DNA from: Heminiphilus faecis
GTDB taxonomy: Bacteria > Bacteroidota > Bacteroidia > Bacteroidales > Muribaculaceae
Direction: 5' to 3'
Assembly: GCF_008728965.1 (NCBI RefSeq)
Contig: NZ_VSMC01000003.1
Span: 1 to 64,000, forward strand
Length of the DNA stretch: 64,000 bases
Shown in pieces: positions 38,609 through 48,047 of the stretch. Both the position numbers and the translations under genes were made by a program. Within the stretch, counting starts at the first letter, position 1. Each line of letters opens with the position of its first letter. A model generated the notes under the pieces. It ran no database searches. It was not told where the DNA came from and saw only the letters and a list, made by a program, of their open reading frames with translations.

Positions 38609-38646
38609 ATTTTTAGAGCCATCGTATTATAGATGGCTCTAAAAAT
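38609..38646. terminator. Bidirectional terminator
   Basis: ATTTTTAGAGCCATC and GATGGCTCTAAAAAT, perfect 15-base arms around an 8-base loop, between the convergent DUF4491 and TPM genes. Confidence 0.8.
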
Positions 38647-38707
38647 ATAACACAATTCCAATACATCTTATCAGGCTTCGGAACGGATCTGAATAATCCC
38701 CTATAAA

Positions 38708-39967
38708 TTACCACCCTCCGGAAGCGCCGCCTCCACCGGTCATACCTCCTCCGAAGGAGCCTCCTCCAAAACCACCGCCGAATCCATTGCCTCCACCCCC
38801 GCCAAATCGCCCGGGGACAACAATGACAGGAGGGAGCTTGGCAATATTATACGGCACGTGGGTCTGATAACCGCAATTGCGACACATATAGTCTTTCACT
38901 CCCTGCCCCTCACGGGTCGTTGTGGGATTAGCTATTATGCGGTCGCTTCGCAACGAACTCGCACGCGCTCCGCAATGTGGACACACTTTATAAGTCGATG
39001 CCGTATTTACAAACGGCAATACATCGGTCTCCCCGCATGTGTCGCAAAGCCATACATCGTAGTCCACAGAATCAATCTTCTCCTCGACATCCTGCTGTGG
39101 AGTAAGGTATGCATTGTCAGACTTTTCGTCGAGACGACGCATCTTGTGATGACAGTTAGGACACTTTCTTCGGCGTAAACGCATATATCGCATTGTAAGC
39201 CATATCACCAACGCCATCACAAACGGCACTCCAAGTCCTATGAAACCGACAATCACCGATGGTATAAGAAGTTTTTTCAATGACTGATAGCGGTCGTAGC
39301 GGTCAAGACGTCGGGTCTTGAACATATTGACGATGTATATAAGAGCCATAAATGCCACAAGCACACAGCCAATGTACAACCATGCCGAAAATAGGTGGTC
39401 GGCACCCGAAGTATCGCGATTGCTGTCGTTGCGATACTTAGACATCAGTTCTTCCGTCGCACCGGGGGTTGTGGCAAGGCGCGCTATCTCCCCTACCGAT
39501 GCCATGACCCCTCCGTCATAATCCATAGCTTTGAACCGCGGACCGGCAATATTCCTGATAATTCGTCCGGCAAGTATATCGGGCACCACACCCTCCATGC
39601 CATAACCGGTACGTATGGCAGCTCTACGGTCATCGCTGGCTATCACATACAGAAGTCCGTTGTTTTTATCCTTCTTTCCCACACCCCAGTCAGTAAACAG
39701 CCGGGTAGCGAAGTCATCGATATCTCCGTCAACACTCCCGACGACAACCACGACCACTTCGGCAGAAGTCTTGCGCCAGACATCGGCAAGCATTGAGTCA
39801 ATCCGCGTCACAGCCTCCTGCGAAAGTATGCCGTCAGGATTGGACACATACTTGGTACGATCGGCAACGTGAACATTGGGCACATCGGAAGGCCGATATA
39901 ACGAAGCCGACATCTGTAACGCGACTGACAATAATAAGAGCAACAATAGTTTTATTCGTTTCATCAT
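38708..39967 (-). CDS. TPM-domain membrane protein with zinc-ribbon-like region
   Basis: A 419-residue protein: signal peptide (KLLLLLLLSVALQMSAS), a TPM domain (VSNPDGILSQEAVTRIDSMLADV near 40-62, DFATRLFTDWGVGKKDKNNGLL near 87-108), two membrane segments near 195-260, then four CxxC pairs (CPNCHHK, CDTCGE, CPHCGA, CRNCGY) likely binding zinc in the cytoplasm, and a Gly-rich tail (GGGGGNGFGGGFGGGSF). TPM proteins of the YgcG type are linked to membrane stress and photosystem repair in plants; the bacterial role is unclear. Confidence 0.85.
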   Translation of the reverse strand: MMKRIKLLLLLLLSVALQMSASLYRPSDVPNVHVADRTKYVSNPDGILSQEAVTRIDSMLADVWRKTSAEVVVVVVGSVDGDIDDFATRLFTDWGVGKKDKNNGLLYVIASDDRRAAIRTGYGMEGVVPDILAGRIIRNIAGPRFKAMDYDGGVMASVGEIARLATTPGATEELMSKYRNDSNRDTSGADHLFSAWLYIGCVLVAFMALIYIVNMFKTRRLDRYDRYQSLKKLLIPSVIVGFIGLGVPFVMALVIWLTMRYMRLRRRKCPNCHHKMRRLDEKSDNAYLTPQQDVEEKIDSVDYDVWLCDTCGETDVLPFVNTASTYKVCPHCGARASSLRSDRIIANPTTTREGQGVKDYMCRNCGYQTHVPYNIAKLPPVIVVPGRFGGGGGNGFGGGFGGGSFGGGMTGGGGASGGW

Positions 39968-39982
39968 CCAGTATTTTCATTA

Positions 39983-41338
39983 TTAAACCGCCGGCAGACT
40001 CATACCATACAATTTACGGTACAAATCAAGGGCATACACATCAGTCATACCCGAAACATGATCGAGAACGGCCTGTACCTTTCCATAAAGGTCGGGTGCC
40101 GCGATATCGTACTGTTTCGGTACTTTATTTAACAACAAGGCCGAATAGTTAAGTTCAGGATAACGCACGGCATGAATAAGTTTTTCCATAAGAAACGATA
40201 TTATACGATTACCGGCGAGTTCCACATCGACCACGTCACTTGCACAATATATCTTCTCCCAAGCCTTGGCCGAACAACACGCATAACCTCTACGCTCCGT
40301 CTCGTCGACATGGTCGAGTAGTGTTCCGGCAAAATCGCCTGACAGTATAGTCTGTTCATTTTCAACAAAAGCCTTGGCACACTGTTTTACCAGAGTACCG
40401 ATGACGCAACTGCGCAGATAAGCTATCTTTTCATTCGGGTCATCGACATGACTCATGGCACGGTGCATATGGTCACGCTTTGCCACGTCGAAAAACGACA
40501 TGAAAAGCCCGATCACCTCATCGGTAAGAAGCACCCGCAATTTATGGGCATCTTCAATATCCATGACCTGATAGCATATGTCATCGGCAGCTTCCACGAT
40601 ATATACAAGCGGATGTCGTGCATAACATATTTCTCCGCCGGCTCCGTAACGAGGCAACAAACCAAGCTCATCGGCTATGCGCTTGAACGTATCGGTCTCG
40701 GAGCTAAAAAAACCGAATTTGTTTTTCTTACCGGCAAGACGCGACTCATAAGGATACTTGACTATGGATGCAAGCATTGAATAAGTCATAGCGAATCCAC
40801 CCTGACGGCGTCCTTTGAACTGATGCGTCAGAAGTCGAAACGAATTGGCATTTCCTTCGAAATGCGTAAAATCGGCCCATTGCGCTTCGGTCATATCCTT
40901 CTGCAGCACAGCTCCGGCACCTTCGCTGAAAAAAGTAGATATGGCTTTTTCTCCCGAGTGACCGAAAGGAGGATTGCCCAAATCATGGGCAAGACATGCA
41001 GCTCCGACTATCTCGTCAAGAGCATCGAGTTTGCCGCGCCACGGCTCGTCGGCATACTTTGCCGAAAGAGCCGAACTTATTTCGTTAGCAAGCGATCGGC
41101 CTACCGACGCGACCTCCATCGAGTGTGTCAGTCTATTGTGAACAAACACACTGCCCGGCAGCGGAAACACCTGCGTCTTGTTTTGCAGACGACGAAACGG
41201 CGACGAAAACACAAGCCTGTCGAAATCGCGTTGGAAATCGCTGCGTGAACCACGTCGGGCGTCATGAAAATCCTCAAGTCCAAACCGCTTGTCATTGATA
41301 AGCCGGTCCCACGACATCTGTTCATTCATCTCTTTCAT
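39983..41338 (-). CDS. dgt: Deoxyguanosinetriphosphate triphosphohydrolase (HD domain)
   Basis: About 451 residues. FSSPFRRLQNKTQVFPLPGSVFVHNRLTHSMEVASVGRSL near residues 49-88 and CLAHDLGNPPFGHSGE near 116-131 form the HD metal site of dNTP triphosphohydrolases, which convert dNTP to the deoxynucleoside and triphosphate. The long C-terminal helical domain is present. Two in-frame ATGs lie at 41344 and 41338; MKEMNEQMSWDRL from 41338 is used. It controls nucleotide pools and may limit phage replication. Confidence 0.9.
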   Translation of the reverse strand: MKEMNEQMSWDRLINDKRFGLEDFHDARRGSRSDFQRDFDRLVFSSPFRRLQNKTQVFPLPGSVFVHNRLTHSMEVASVGRSLANEISSALSAKYADEPWRGKLDALDEIVGAACLAHDLGNPPFGHSGEKAISTFFSEGAGAVLQKDMTEAQWADFTHFEGNANSFRLLTHQFKGRRQGGFAMTYSMLASIVKYPYESRLAGKKNKFGFFSSETDTFKRIADELGLLPRYGAGGEICYARHPLVYIVEAADDICYQVMDIEDAHKLRVLLTDEVIGLFMSFFDVAKRDHMHRAMSHVDDPNEKIAYLRSCVIGTLVKQCAKAFVENEQTILSGDFAGTLLDHVDETERRGYACCSAKAWEKIYCASDVVDVELAGNRIISFLMEKLIHAVRYPELNYSALLLNKVPKQYDIAAPDLYGKVQAVLDHVSGMTDVYALDLYRKLYGMSLPAV

Positions 41339-41443
41339 ATACAATTATTACCCGAAGTTACCATTTTTTCTTAATATAACGAAATTTACGGCAATATCAA
41401 TATCAACTGCTACAACATAGTTTCAGCATTAAACGTTTTTTAG

Positions 41444-41451
41444 TAAATTTG
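41444..41451 (+). promoter_or_regulatory. Promoter -7 element for chromate transporter genes
   Basis: TAAATTTG, exact consensus; TTTC lies 19 bases upstream as a one-mismatch -33 box. The leader to the first ATG (41475) is only about 18 bases. Confidence 0.55.
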
Positions 41452-41477
41452 CAACTCAAAAAATCAGCATATTCGTG

Positions 41478-42068
41478 ATGAACAATCTGTATTTTAAACT
41501 ATTTTGGACATTCTTGAAAATCGGAGCTTTCACTTTCGGCGGAGGATGGGCCATGATATCCATTATCGAACGGGAGATTGTAGACAAACACCGGTGGATC
41601 AACAAAGAAGAGTTTCTCGACCTGCTTGCGGTGTCACAGTCTCTGCCGGGCATCCTTGCCGTAAACATATCAGTGTCGATAGGCGACAGGCTCCGAGGCC
41701 TTAAAGGAAGCATAGTAGCTGCATTAGGCACTATCCTACCGTCGTTTCTGATAATACTGGCCATAGCCGTATTTCTTACGCCCGACATAATAAAAAACAA
41801 TCCTGTCGTATCCAAGATATTCATGGGCATACGTCCCTGCGTTGTAGCACTGATAATAGCTCCGGTACTATCTTCGGCCCGCGCGGCCAAAATAACATGG
41901 AAGACAGTATGGATACCTATAGCTGTGGCGGTACTCATATATGTCGGCTGCAGCCCTATTGTATTCATAATTATCGGCGGACTCGGGGGATATCTGTGGC
42001 TGAGCCACAAACAGAAACTCGCACACGACGAGCTAAACAAACGAAATAACGACAACGACCGACAATGA
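41478..42068 (+). CDS. Chromate transporter, subunit 1 (short-chain CHR)
   Basis: About 196 residues with roughly six hydrophobic helices. FLKIGAFTFGGGWAMISIIEREIV and LLAVSQSLPGILAVNISVSIGDRLRG are the CHR-domain signatures. Short-chain CHR proteins occur as pairs of homologous half-transporters; the next gene is the partner. Transport of chromate or a similar oxyanion is the family role; the natural substrate in gut bacteria is uncertain. An adjacent ATG at 41475 is also possible. Confidence 0.85.
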   Translation: MNNLYFKLFWTFLKIGAFTFGGGWAMISIIEREIVDKHRWINKEEFLDLLAVSQSLPGILAVNISVSIGDRLRGLKGSIVAALGTILPSFLIILAIAVFLTPDIIKNNPVVSKIFMGIRPCVVALIIAPVLSSARAAKITWKTVWIPIAVAVLIYVGCSPIVFIIIGGLGGYLWLSHKQKLAHDELNKRNNDNDRQ

Positions 42069-42592
42069 CAGTATATCTGAAACTCATATGGGCCTACCTG
42101 AAAATAGGCCTTTTCGGCTTCGGCGGAGGCTATGCCATGCTTGCTCTAATCGAACGCGAAGTCGTGGCTCCGGGCTGGATAACCAAGCAGATGTTTACCG
42201 ACATCGTGGCCATATCGCAGATGACACCGGGACCGATAGGCATCAACAGCGCCACTTATATAGGCTATGTGGTGACCGGCAGTGTGTTAGGTTCAATCAT
42301 CACCACACTAACCGTGACACTGCCATCCTTTCTGCTTGTCCTTTATGCCAGCCACTATATAAGGCGTCATCGTGAGTCGACCGTGATAAAAGGCATATTC
42401 GCAGGTCTTCGACCGGTGGTGATAGGCCTTATAGCATCGGCCGCTCTCCTTTTGATGAACAAGCAGAATTTTCCCGATTACACAATAAGCATAGCTATAT
42501 GTGCGGCATCATTCTGCCTAGTTTATTTTACCAAAATACACCCGATATTTATAATCTGTCTTGCCGGATTGGTCGGCCTCATAGTATATTGA
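42065..42592 (+). CDS. Chromate transporter, subunit 2 (short-chain CHR)
   Basis: A 175-residue homologue of the preceding protein (YLKIGLFGFGGGYAMLALIEREVV, IVAISQMTPGPIGINSATYIG). Paired half-size CHR proteins are thought to insert in opposite orientation and form a heterodimer. It overlaps the first subunit gene by four bases and is followed by folC after 7 bases. Confidence 0.85.
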   Translation: MTVYLKLIWAYLKIGLFGFGGGYAMLALIEREVVAPGWITKQMFTDIVAISQMTPGPIGINSATYIGYVVTGSVLGSIITTLTVTLPSFLLVLYASHYIRRHRESTVIKGIFAGLRPVVIGLIASAALLLMNKQNFPDYTISIAICAASFCLVYFTKIHPIFIICLAGLVGLIVY

Positions 42593-42599
42593 TTCTATT

Positions 42600-43880
42600 A
42601 TGGACTATAACGCAACTCTCGATTTTCTATATACTCAACTTCCCATGTTTCAGCGAGTAGGCGCCCCGGCCTACAAACCGGGACTGGATACATCTGAAGC
42701 CTTGGCCGCCGCTTTCGGCAATCCGCAAAACAACTACCCTACCGTACATATAGGAGGTACAAATGGAAAAGGCTCGACGGCACATACACTCGCAGCCATA
42801 CTTCAGGAAGCAGGTTACAAAACCGGACTTTATACATCGCCTCACCTTGTGGATTTCCGTGAACGCATACGAGTCAACGGCAAAATGATACCCAAAGATG
42901 ACGTTGTGGATTTTGTCAGGCGGTTCAGATATAAAAATCTATCTATAGCACCGTCGTTCTTTGAACTGACTATGGTCATGGCCTTTGATTTTTTTGCCAA
43001 GGAGCACGTCGATGTAGCAGTAATAGAAGTTGGACTTGGCGGGCGTCTTGACAGCACCAACATAATCACCCCCGCTCTAAGTGTGATAACCAATATATCG
43101 CGCGATCACATGCAATTTTTAGGCAACACGCTCCCTGAAATAGCATCGGAAAAAGCAGGCATAATAAAACATGGTGTCCCTGTCGTCATAGGCGAGTCGG
43201 AAGGAGCTGTAAGACGTGTATTTGCGGAAAAAGCGGCTGAAATGTCATCGCCGATAGTATATGCCGACGATAACATGGCATTTTCGTCTGCAACACTTTC
43301 TCCTGATGGCATACTTTATAGTGGCACACTGTACGGCAACATAACCGGACAACTTACCGGCGAGTGTCAGTTAAAAAACACCGCTACAATACTTGCCGCT
43401 GTGTCGGAACTAAAAAAAACAGGCATGCACATAACGCCTGAAGCAATAAAAAGAGGATTCGCCGGGGTATGCGAGACAACAGGTCTTGCCGGCCGTTGGA
43501 TGAAACTGTATGAAAAACCGTTTACAGTGTGCGACACAGGTCACAACGAAGGCGGATGGAGCTACCTTTCAAGTCAACTCGCCAAAACACCCGGAGAGAA
43601 ACACATGGTAATCGGCTTCGTCAATGATAAAGACGTAAGTCACATTCTTGACATGATGCCGCACAACGCCCTGTATTACTTCACTCAGGCATCGGTCAGC
43701 AGAGCGCTTCCCGCTGAAGAACTCGCACGTCTCGCCCAAGCCGCCGGATTGCACGGCAAAACATATGACTCCGTTGAAGGAGCCTATAAAGCGGCTCTAA
43801 AACATGCCACGTCCGATGACACCATATTCATAGGCGGCAGCACTTTTGTCGTAGCCGACTTTCTTACATATATGCAATAA
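42600..43880 (+). CDS. folC: Folylpolyglutamate/dihydrofolate synthase
   Basis: A 426-residue Mur-ligase-family enzyme that joins glutamate to dihydropteroate and adds further glutamates to folates. P-loop HIGGTNGKGSTAHTLAAIL near residues 51-69, TSPHLVDFRERIRVNGK near 80-96, EVGLGGRLDSTNII near 142-155, RDHMQFLGNTLPEIASEKAGIIK near 169-191, and GGSTFVVADFL at the end match FolC. Co-transcription with the chromate transporter genes is likely but not functionally explained. Confidence 0.93.
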   Translation: MDYNATLDFLYTQLPMFQRVGAPAYKPGLDTSEALAAAFGNPQNNYPTVHIGGTNGKGSTAHTLAAILQEAGYKTGLYTSPHLVDFRERIRVNGKMIPKDDVVDFVRRFRYKNLSIAPSFFELTMVMAFDFFAKEHVDVAVIEVGLGGRLDSTNIITPALSVITNISRDHMQFLGNTLPEIASEKAGIIKHGVPVVIGESEGAVRRVFAEKAAEMSSPIVYADDNMAFSSATLSPDGILYSGTLYGNITGQLTGECQLKNTATILAAVSELKKTGMHITPEAIKRGFAGVCETTGLAGRWMKLYEKPFTVCDTGHNEGGWSYLSSQLAKTPGEKHMVIGFVNDKDVSHILDMMPHNALYYFTQASVSRALPAEELARLAQAAGLHGKTYDSVEGAYKAALKHATSDDTIFIGGSTFVVADFLTYMQ

Positions 43881-43892
43881 TACAGACATAAT

Positions 43893-43932
43893 AATATAGC
43901 AGACCGCCCCGTAAGGATGTCTGCTATATTAA
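43893..43932. terminator. Bidirectional terminator
   Basis: TAATATAGCAGAC and GTCTGCTATATTA, perfect 13-base arms with a 14-base loop, between folC (+) and ridA (-). Confidence 0.75.
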
Positions 43933-43951
43933 TTAAGAGAGCCGATATATG

Positions 43952-44326
43952 TCAGCGAACTGCTATGACCTCGATCTCTACAAGTACTTTTTTGGGCAAT
44001 TCACGTACAGCCACAGCCGAACGTGCAGGATAAGGAGCCTTGAAGGCCTCGGCATACACCTCGTTCATTGCGGCAAAATCATTCATATCGGCAAGAAATA
44101 CAGTGGTCTTCACCACATTGTTAAGAGTAAGACCGGCCGCATCAAGAATAGCCTTGACATTGGCAAGCGACTGTGCAGTCTGAGCCTTTATCCCTTCGGG
44201 AATGGTACCGTCGATAGGATTGATGGGTATCTGTCCTGACGCATACAACATTGAACCGGTATCGATAGCTTGGCTATATGGCCCTATGGCACCCGGAGCC
44301 GCGGTAGTTGAAACTGGATTTTTCAT
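43952..44326 (-). CDS. ridA: RidA family reactive-enamine deaminase
   Basis: A 124-residue protein: [27 protein letters not shown] near residues 9-35, [20 protein letters not shown] near 85-104 and [22 protein letters not shown] at the end with the conserved substrate-binding Arg. RidA removes reactive 2-aminoacrylate and related enamines made by PLP enzymes. It is followed by a weakly spaced gene on the same strand upstream? No: its upstream neighbour ends elsewhere, so it appears to be transcribed alone or after a read-through. Confidence 0.92.
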   Translation of the reverse strand: MKNPVSTTAAPGAIGPYSQAIDTGSMLYASGQIPINPIDGTIPEGIKAQTAQSLANVKAILDAAGLTLNNVVKTTVFLADMNDFAAMNEVYAEAFKAPYPARSAVAVRELPKKVLVEIEVIAVR

Positions 44327-44361
44327 CGTTTTGATCCTCTTTACTTTTTAATTGGTTTATA

Positions 44362-45753
44362 CTATTTTATTTTTGTTGGAGTTCCGTCAATATTTACCGG
44401 CAGATTCATGAGTAGAATCTCCGATTCTTTATCGATAATATCCTTAACGGCATCGGCCACAACTTTTATAACAGGAGCAAACTCCGTCTTAAAGTTAGGT
44501 ATAAACTCAGTTGTCCCCAACTTATTAAGACGATCAAGCACCAGACCCACCGAAATTTTATTTATATCCATCGCCGGCTGATACGCATGCTGGTCCTTGT
44601 CTGTCTCGGAATAAACTATTGACACAAGCCCCGCCTCGGACATTTCAGATATAAGCTCCGTGACAAGTCTTGACGGCATATGATACAACGCGGCAAAATC
44701 AGGGAGAGTAAGCGGCGGACTCTGCTGCTCAAAACGCTTCACTATAATAGTCATGATCACTATAGCTACCTTGCGCTTGTAATCGAGCGATATATTGTTT
44801 ATGTTGCCATTGAAACTAAACTGAAATATATTCTGCGAGGAGTAACACAACACGGCACCGGCAAGGGTTATTATCCATACAAGCTGAAGCCATATGAGCA
44901 GCAACGGCAGAAATGCAAAGCTACCGTATATGGCATTGTACTTTGACACATACAGTTGTCCCGATACAAACAGATATTGAAGTATCTGAAATGCGGTACC
45001 GGCAAATATACCGCAATACAACGCATTTCTGAACTTTACTTTGGTGTTTGGGAAAAGCATATACATACCGGTAAACGAAAGCCATGTAAGTACAAAAGGC
45101 ACACAATCAAGCACGACCTTTACCGCCGGAGAAAACAGACTGAAATGCGGATTGTCAACTATCGCCGTCGACATCAGTAACGATATTCCGCTTGAGCATA
45201 CCATCAATATCGGCAGCATAAACAATATGGCCGTATAATCTATAACCTTTCGGGTCATGGTGCGGTCACTTCTGACTCCCCATACTGTATTGAACGCCGA
45301 CTCGATATTGCCCATAAGCGATATCATAGTCCACAATAAAAACACAAGACCTACTCCAACAAATACACCTTGCGACGCCTGAGCGAGATAATGGTCGACA
45401 AAACCGAGAGCAGCACGCAAAGCATTTTCCTGCGAAGGAAAGAACGTAAATAGTTGCGATTGTAAAAGGTTCTGAAATCCGAATCCTCGCCCGATGGCAA
45501 ACAATAGCGCCAACGCCGGCACGATAGCCAGCAATGTATTGTAAGTAAGTGCCGACGCGCGATTCTGCAGGTCACTGTTAAGAAATGACTTCACCGAAAG
45601 GTTTATAGTCTTTATCGTGTTTACTTTCCATGTACGGCGAGTATCGTTCCACACACCTTCACTGCAGTAAAGCCACAACGCACGCAGCCGCTCGACCCGG
45701 GACGATACGTACCGGGTGAACCGTGAAGGGGTCGATGTATTATCCTTTTTCAT
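44362..45753 (-). CDS. YihY/BrkB family inner-membrane protein
   Basis: About 463 residues. From the chosen ATG: a basic N-terminus (RFTRYVSSRVERLRALW), then FLNSDLQNRASALTYNTLLAIVPALALLFAIG, which opens the YihY domain, about six helices ending near residue 310, and a cytoplasmic tail of about 150 residues with a winged-helix-like part (LPDFAALYHMPSRLVTELISEM). Formerly mis-named ribonuclease BN. An ATG 111 bases upstream exists, but the added segment is unlike the family. The likely role is in envelope or lipid transport; not settled. Confidence 0.88.
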   Translation of the reverse strand: MKKDNTSTPSRFTRYVSSRVERLRALWLYCSEGVWNDTRRTWKVNTIKTINLSVKSFLNSDLQNRASALTYNTLLAIVPALALLFAIGRGFGFQNLLQSQLFTFFPSQENALRAALGFVDHYLAQASQGVFVGVGLVFLLWTMISLMGNIESAFNTVWGVRSDRTMTRKVIDYTAILFMLPILMVCSSGISLLMSTAIVDNPHFSLFSPAVKVVLDCVPFVLTWLSFTGMYMLFPNTKVKFRNALYCGIFAGTAFQILQYLFVSGQLYVSKYNAIYGSFAFLPLLLIWLQLVWIITLAGAVLCYSSQNIFQFSFNGNINNISLDYKRKVAIVIMTIIVKRFEQQSPPLTLPDFAALYHMPSRLVTELISEMSEAGLVSIVYSETDKDQHAYQPAMDINKISVGLVLDRLNKLGTTEFIPNFKTEFAPVIKVVADAVKDIIDKESEILLMNLPVNIDGTPTKIK

Positions 45754-45890
45754 CACCTGTGGATTAAAACCGTTTTGCAAAATAACAAATTTTATATGTG
45801 AAAAGCCCAAATTCAGTTCAAAAAACTGAACCCCCATATAAAAAGTCATGTTTAAATGCTGCATACTTCAGCTTGTAAATTATCAAATAA

Positions 45891-45923
45891 TTTGTCATTG
45901 CACTCGACTTATTCGTATATTTG
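45891..45923 (+). promoter_or_regulatory. Promoter of the K+/H+ antiporter gene
   Basis: TTTG (45891-45894), 21 bases, TATATTTG (45916-45923). The segment TTGCACTC-N-ACTTATTCG before the -7 box recurs almost unchanged before the Fur-family gene at 47,528. Confidence 0.7.
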
Positions 45924-45941
45924 TAACACCAATTTATATTT

Positions 45942-47435
45942 ATGGACTTTATCACATCTGAAAACATACTTCTTGTAGGCTCGACAGTGCTTATTGCCGG
46001 AGTGCTTATAGGCAAGACAAGCTACCGTATGGGACTCCCGCTGCTGTTGATATTCCTCATTGTGGGTATGCTATTTGGTTCCGACGGTCTGGGCATACAG
46101 TTCAACGACATGCATACCGCACAATTCATTGGCATGATAGCACTATGTATAATTCTATTTGCGGGCGGTATGGACACCAAGCTATCAGCCATAAAGCCGG
46201 TAATAGTACCGGGACTGATACTTTCAACCGCAGGTGTCATGCTGACAGCTCTGCTTACAGGACTTTTTGTATGGTGGCTCTCGGGCATGTCATGGACAAA
46301 TATACATTTTGCTTTTTTACCCTCTCTTTTACTTGCCGCCACAATGTCATCTACCGACTCGGCATCGGTATTCGGCATACTCGGGACACAGAAAGTTAAT
46401 CTAAAACAAAATCTGCGCCCCATGCTGGAACTCGAAAGCGGCTCCAACGACCCGATGGCCTATATGCTTACCATAATACTTATCGAGACCATCGTCATGG
46501 GAGGCCATCTTTCTGCCGGACGACTGCTGCTTGACCTCTCGCTTCAATTCGGCATAGGCACCGCCATGGGACTTCTCATGGGACGCGCCACCATATGGTT
46601 AATAAAGATGTACAAAAACATAGGACGCGGCGCATCGACAAAAGAGGATGTCGATCAGGCATCATCCATGATTTCCATACTCATGCTCGCATCGGTTTTT
46701 TTAACATTCGCACTTACAACCGCATTTAAAGGCAACGGATATCTCGCCGTATACATATGCGGCATCATGCTTGGCAATGCCCGCGGCATAAGCAACCGCG
46801 GCATAAGCAAGTTCATGAGCGGCATGACGTGGCTCGCACAGATAGTGGTCTTTCTTATGCTTGGCCTTCTTGTCAATCCCCACGAAATGCTCGAAGTAGC
46901 ACCTGTGTCGCTGCTGATAGGCGCATTCATGATTGCTATCGGACGACCTTTAAGCGTATTTGCATGCCTTGCGCCCCTTCGTGGCATATCCCTAAAGGCC
47001 AAGAGCTTCGTGTCATGGGTAGGACTGCGTGGAGCCGTACCTATAATCTTCGCCACATATCCGGTCATAGCCGACATTGACGGAGCGTCACAGATATTCA
47101 ACATCGTATTTTTCGTGACCCTGCTGTCATTGCTCATTCAGGGCACAACTGTAATTACCAGTGCACGGCGTCTCGGCCTTATCTCTCCTACAACCGATTT
47201 TACCGATTTCGGAGTTGAATTGCCGGAAGAACTACCTACATCGCTCACCACCCTGACACTTACCGACAGCGAACTATCGTCCGGCAATACCCTCCGCGAC
47301 ATGAACCTGCCCGAAGGCTCACTTGTGATGATGGTACGTCGCGGTGAAAAATACATGGTACCAAACGGAGCACTTATATTAAAGAAGGGCGATTCGCTGC
47401 TCATCATAAAGGAAGAAGACTCCGACCGGCCGTAA
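45942..47435 (+). CDS. Potassium/proton antiporter (CPA1 family, NhaP2/CvrA-like)
   Basis: A 497-residue protein with 12-13 membrane helices followed by a cytoplasmic RCK_C (TrkA_C) domain. MGLPLLLIFLIVGMLFGSDGLG, LFAGGMDTKLSAIKPVI, and ATMSSTDSASVFGIL followed by LELESGSNDPMAYML are CPA antiporter landmarks with the ion-binding Asp residues; FVSWVGLRGAVPIIFA is the conserved late helix. The last 80 residues (TLRDMNLPEGSLVMMVRRG, LILKKGDSLLIIKEE) are the RCK_C domain, which senses ligands. It exports K+ in exchange for protons. Confidence 0.9.
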   Translation: MDFITSENILLVGSTVLIAGVLIGKTSYRMGLPLLLIFLIVGMLFGSDGLGIQFNDMHTAQFIGMIALCIILFAGGMDTKLSAIKPVIVPGLILSTAGVMLTALLTGLFVWWLSGMSWTNIHFAFLPSLLLAATMSSTDSASVFGILGTQKVNLKQNLRPMLELESGSNDPMAYMLTIILIETIVMGGHLSAGRLLLDLSLQFGIGTAMGLLMGRATIWLIKMYKNIGRGASTKEDVDQASSMISILMLASVFLTFALTTAFKGNGYLAVYICGIMLGNARGISNRGISKFMSGMTWLAQIVVFLMLGLLVNPHEMLEVAPVSLLIGAFMIAIGRPLSVFACLAPLRGISLKAKSFVSWVGLRGAVPIIFATYPVIADIDGASQIFNIVFFVTLLSLLIQGTTVITSARRLGLISPTTDFTDFGVELPEELPTSLTTLTLTDSELSSGNTLRDMNLPEGSLVMMVRRGEKYMVPNGALILKKGDSLLIIKEEDSDRP

Positions 47436-47522
47436 AATAGCCATACAAGAGGCCATAGCCTAAATTCATTATTCATATCTTTGACTATGTTTTAGATACT
47501 TTCGCTTGGCAAAACTCAAATA

Positions 47523-47554
47523 TTTGTTTTGCACTCTACTTATTCGTATCTTTG
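47523..47554 (+). promoter_or_regulatory. Promoter of the Fur-family gene
   Basis: TTTG (47523-47526), 20 bases, TATCTTTG (47547-47554). Start is expected near 47560, next to the ATG at 47562, so the transcript is nearly leaderless. Confidence 0.7.
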
Positions 47555-47561
47555 CACTGCT

Positions 47562-48035
47562 ATGATAGACGAGAAATCGCGGACAACGGCTAAAGCGGCG
47601 CTTACCGAATATCTTCGCATAAAAAAACTGCGCAAGACCCCGGAGCGATACGCTATACTTGACAAAGTGTGCGAAATGAACCGCCACTTTGACATCGACA
47701 TGTTGTACGATATTATCGAAGAAGACGGGTTTCATGTAAGCCGCGCTACACTATATAATACTATGGAGCTGTTTACCGACTGCGGCATTGTGCGCAGACA
47801 TCAGTTCGGCAACCAGCCAATGCAGTATGAACGCGTAGCCGGATTATCCAATCACCTGCATCTCATCTGTCAGCAATGTGGCAAAATAAAGGAGGCCAAG
47901 GACCCCGAACTTGTAAAGTTCATGAACTCACGCAAATATTCGGCATTTCACAACGCTTGGTTTTGCCTTTATGTCTACGGTACATGCGCGGCATGTGCCC
48001 GCCGTAACAAACGTTTGTGTAAAAATAAAAATTAA
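47562..48035 (+). CDS. Fur-family transcriptional regulator
   Basis: About 157 residues from the ATG at 47562, chosen because the promoter leaves no room for the ATG at 47529. The winged-helix part has RKTPERYAILDKVCEMNRHFDIDMLYDII and VSRATLYNTMELFTDCGIV; the C-terminal part has HLHLICQQCGKIKE and a late CAAC with further Cys, giving two CxxC zinc sites. It is a metal- or peroxide-responsive repressor; Fur, PerR and Zur cannot be separated by eye. It precedes purA by 12 bases, so both may share a transcript. Confidence 0.85.
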   Translation: MIDEKSRTTAKAALTEYLRIKKLRKTPERYAILDKVCEMNRHFDIDMLYDIIEEDGFHVSRATLYNTMELFTDCGIVRRHQFGNQPMQYERVAGLSNHLHLICQQCGKIKEAKDPELVKFMNSRKYSAFHNAWFCLYVYGTCAACARRNKRLCKNKN

Positions 48036-48047
48036 ATAATCTTAGAA

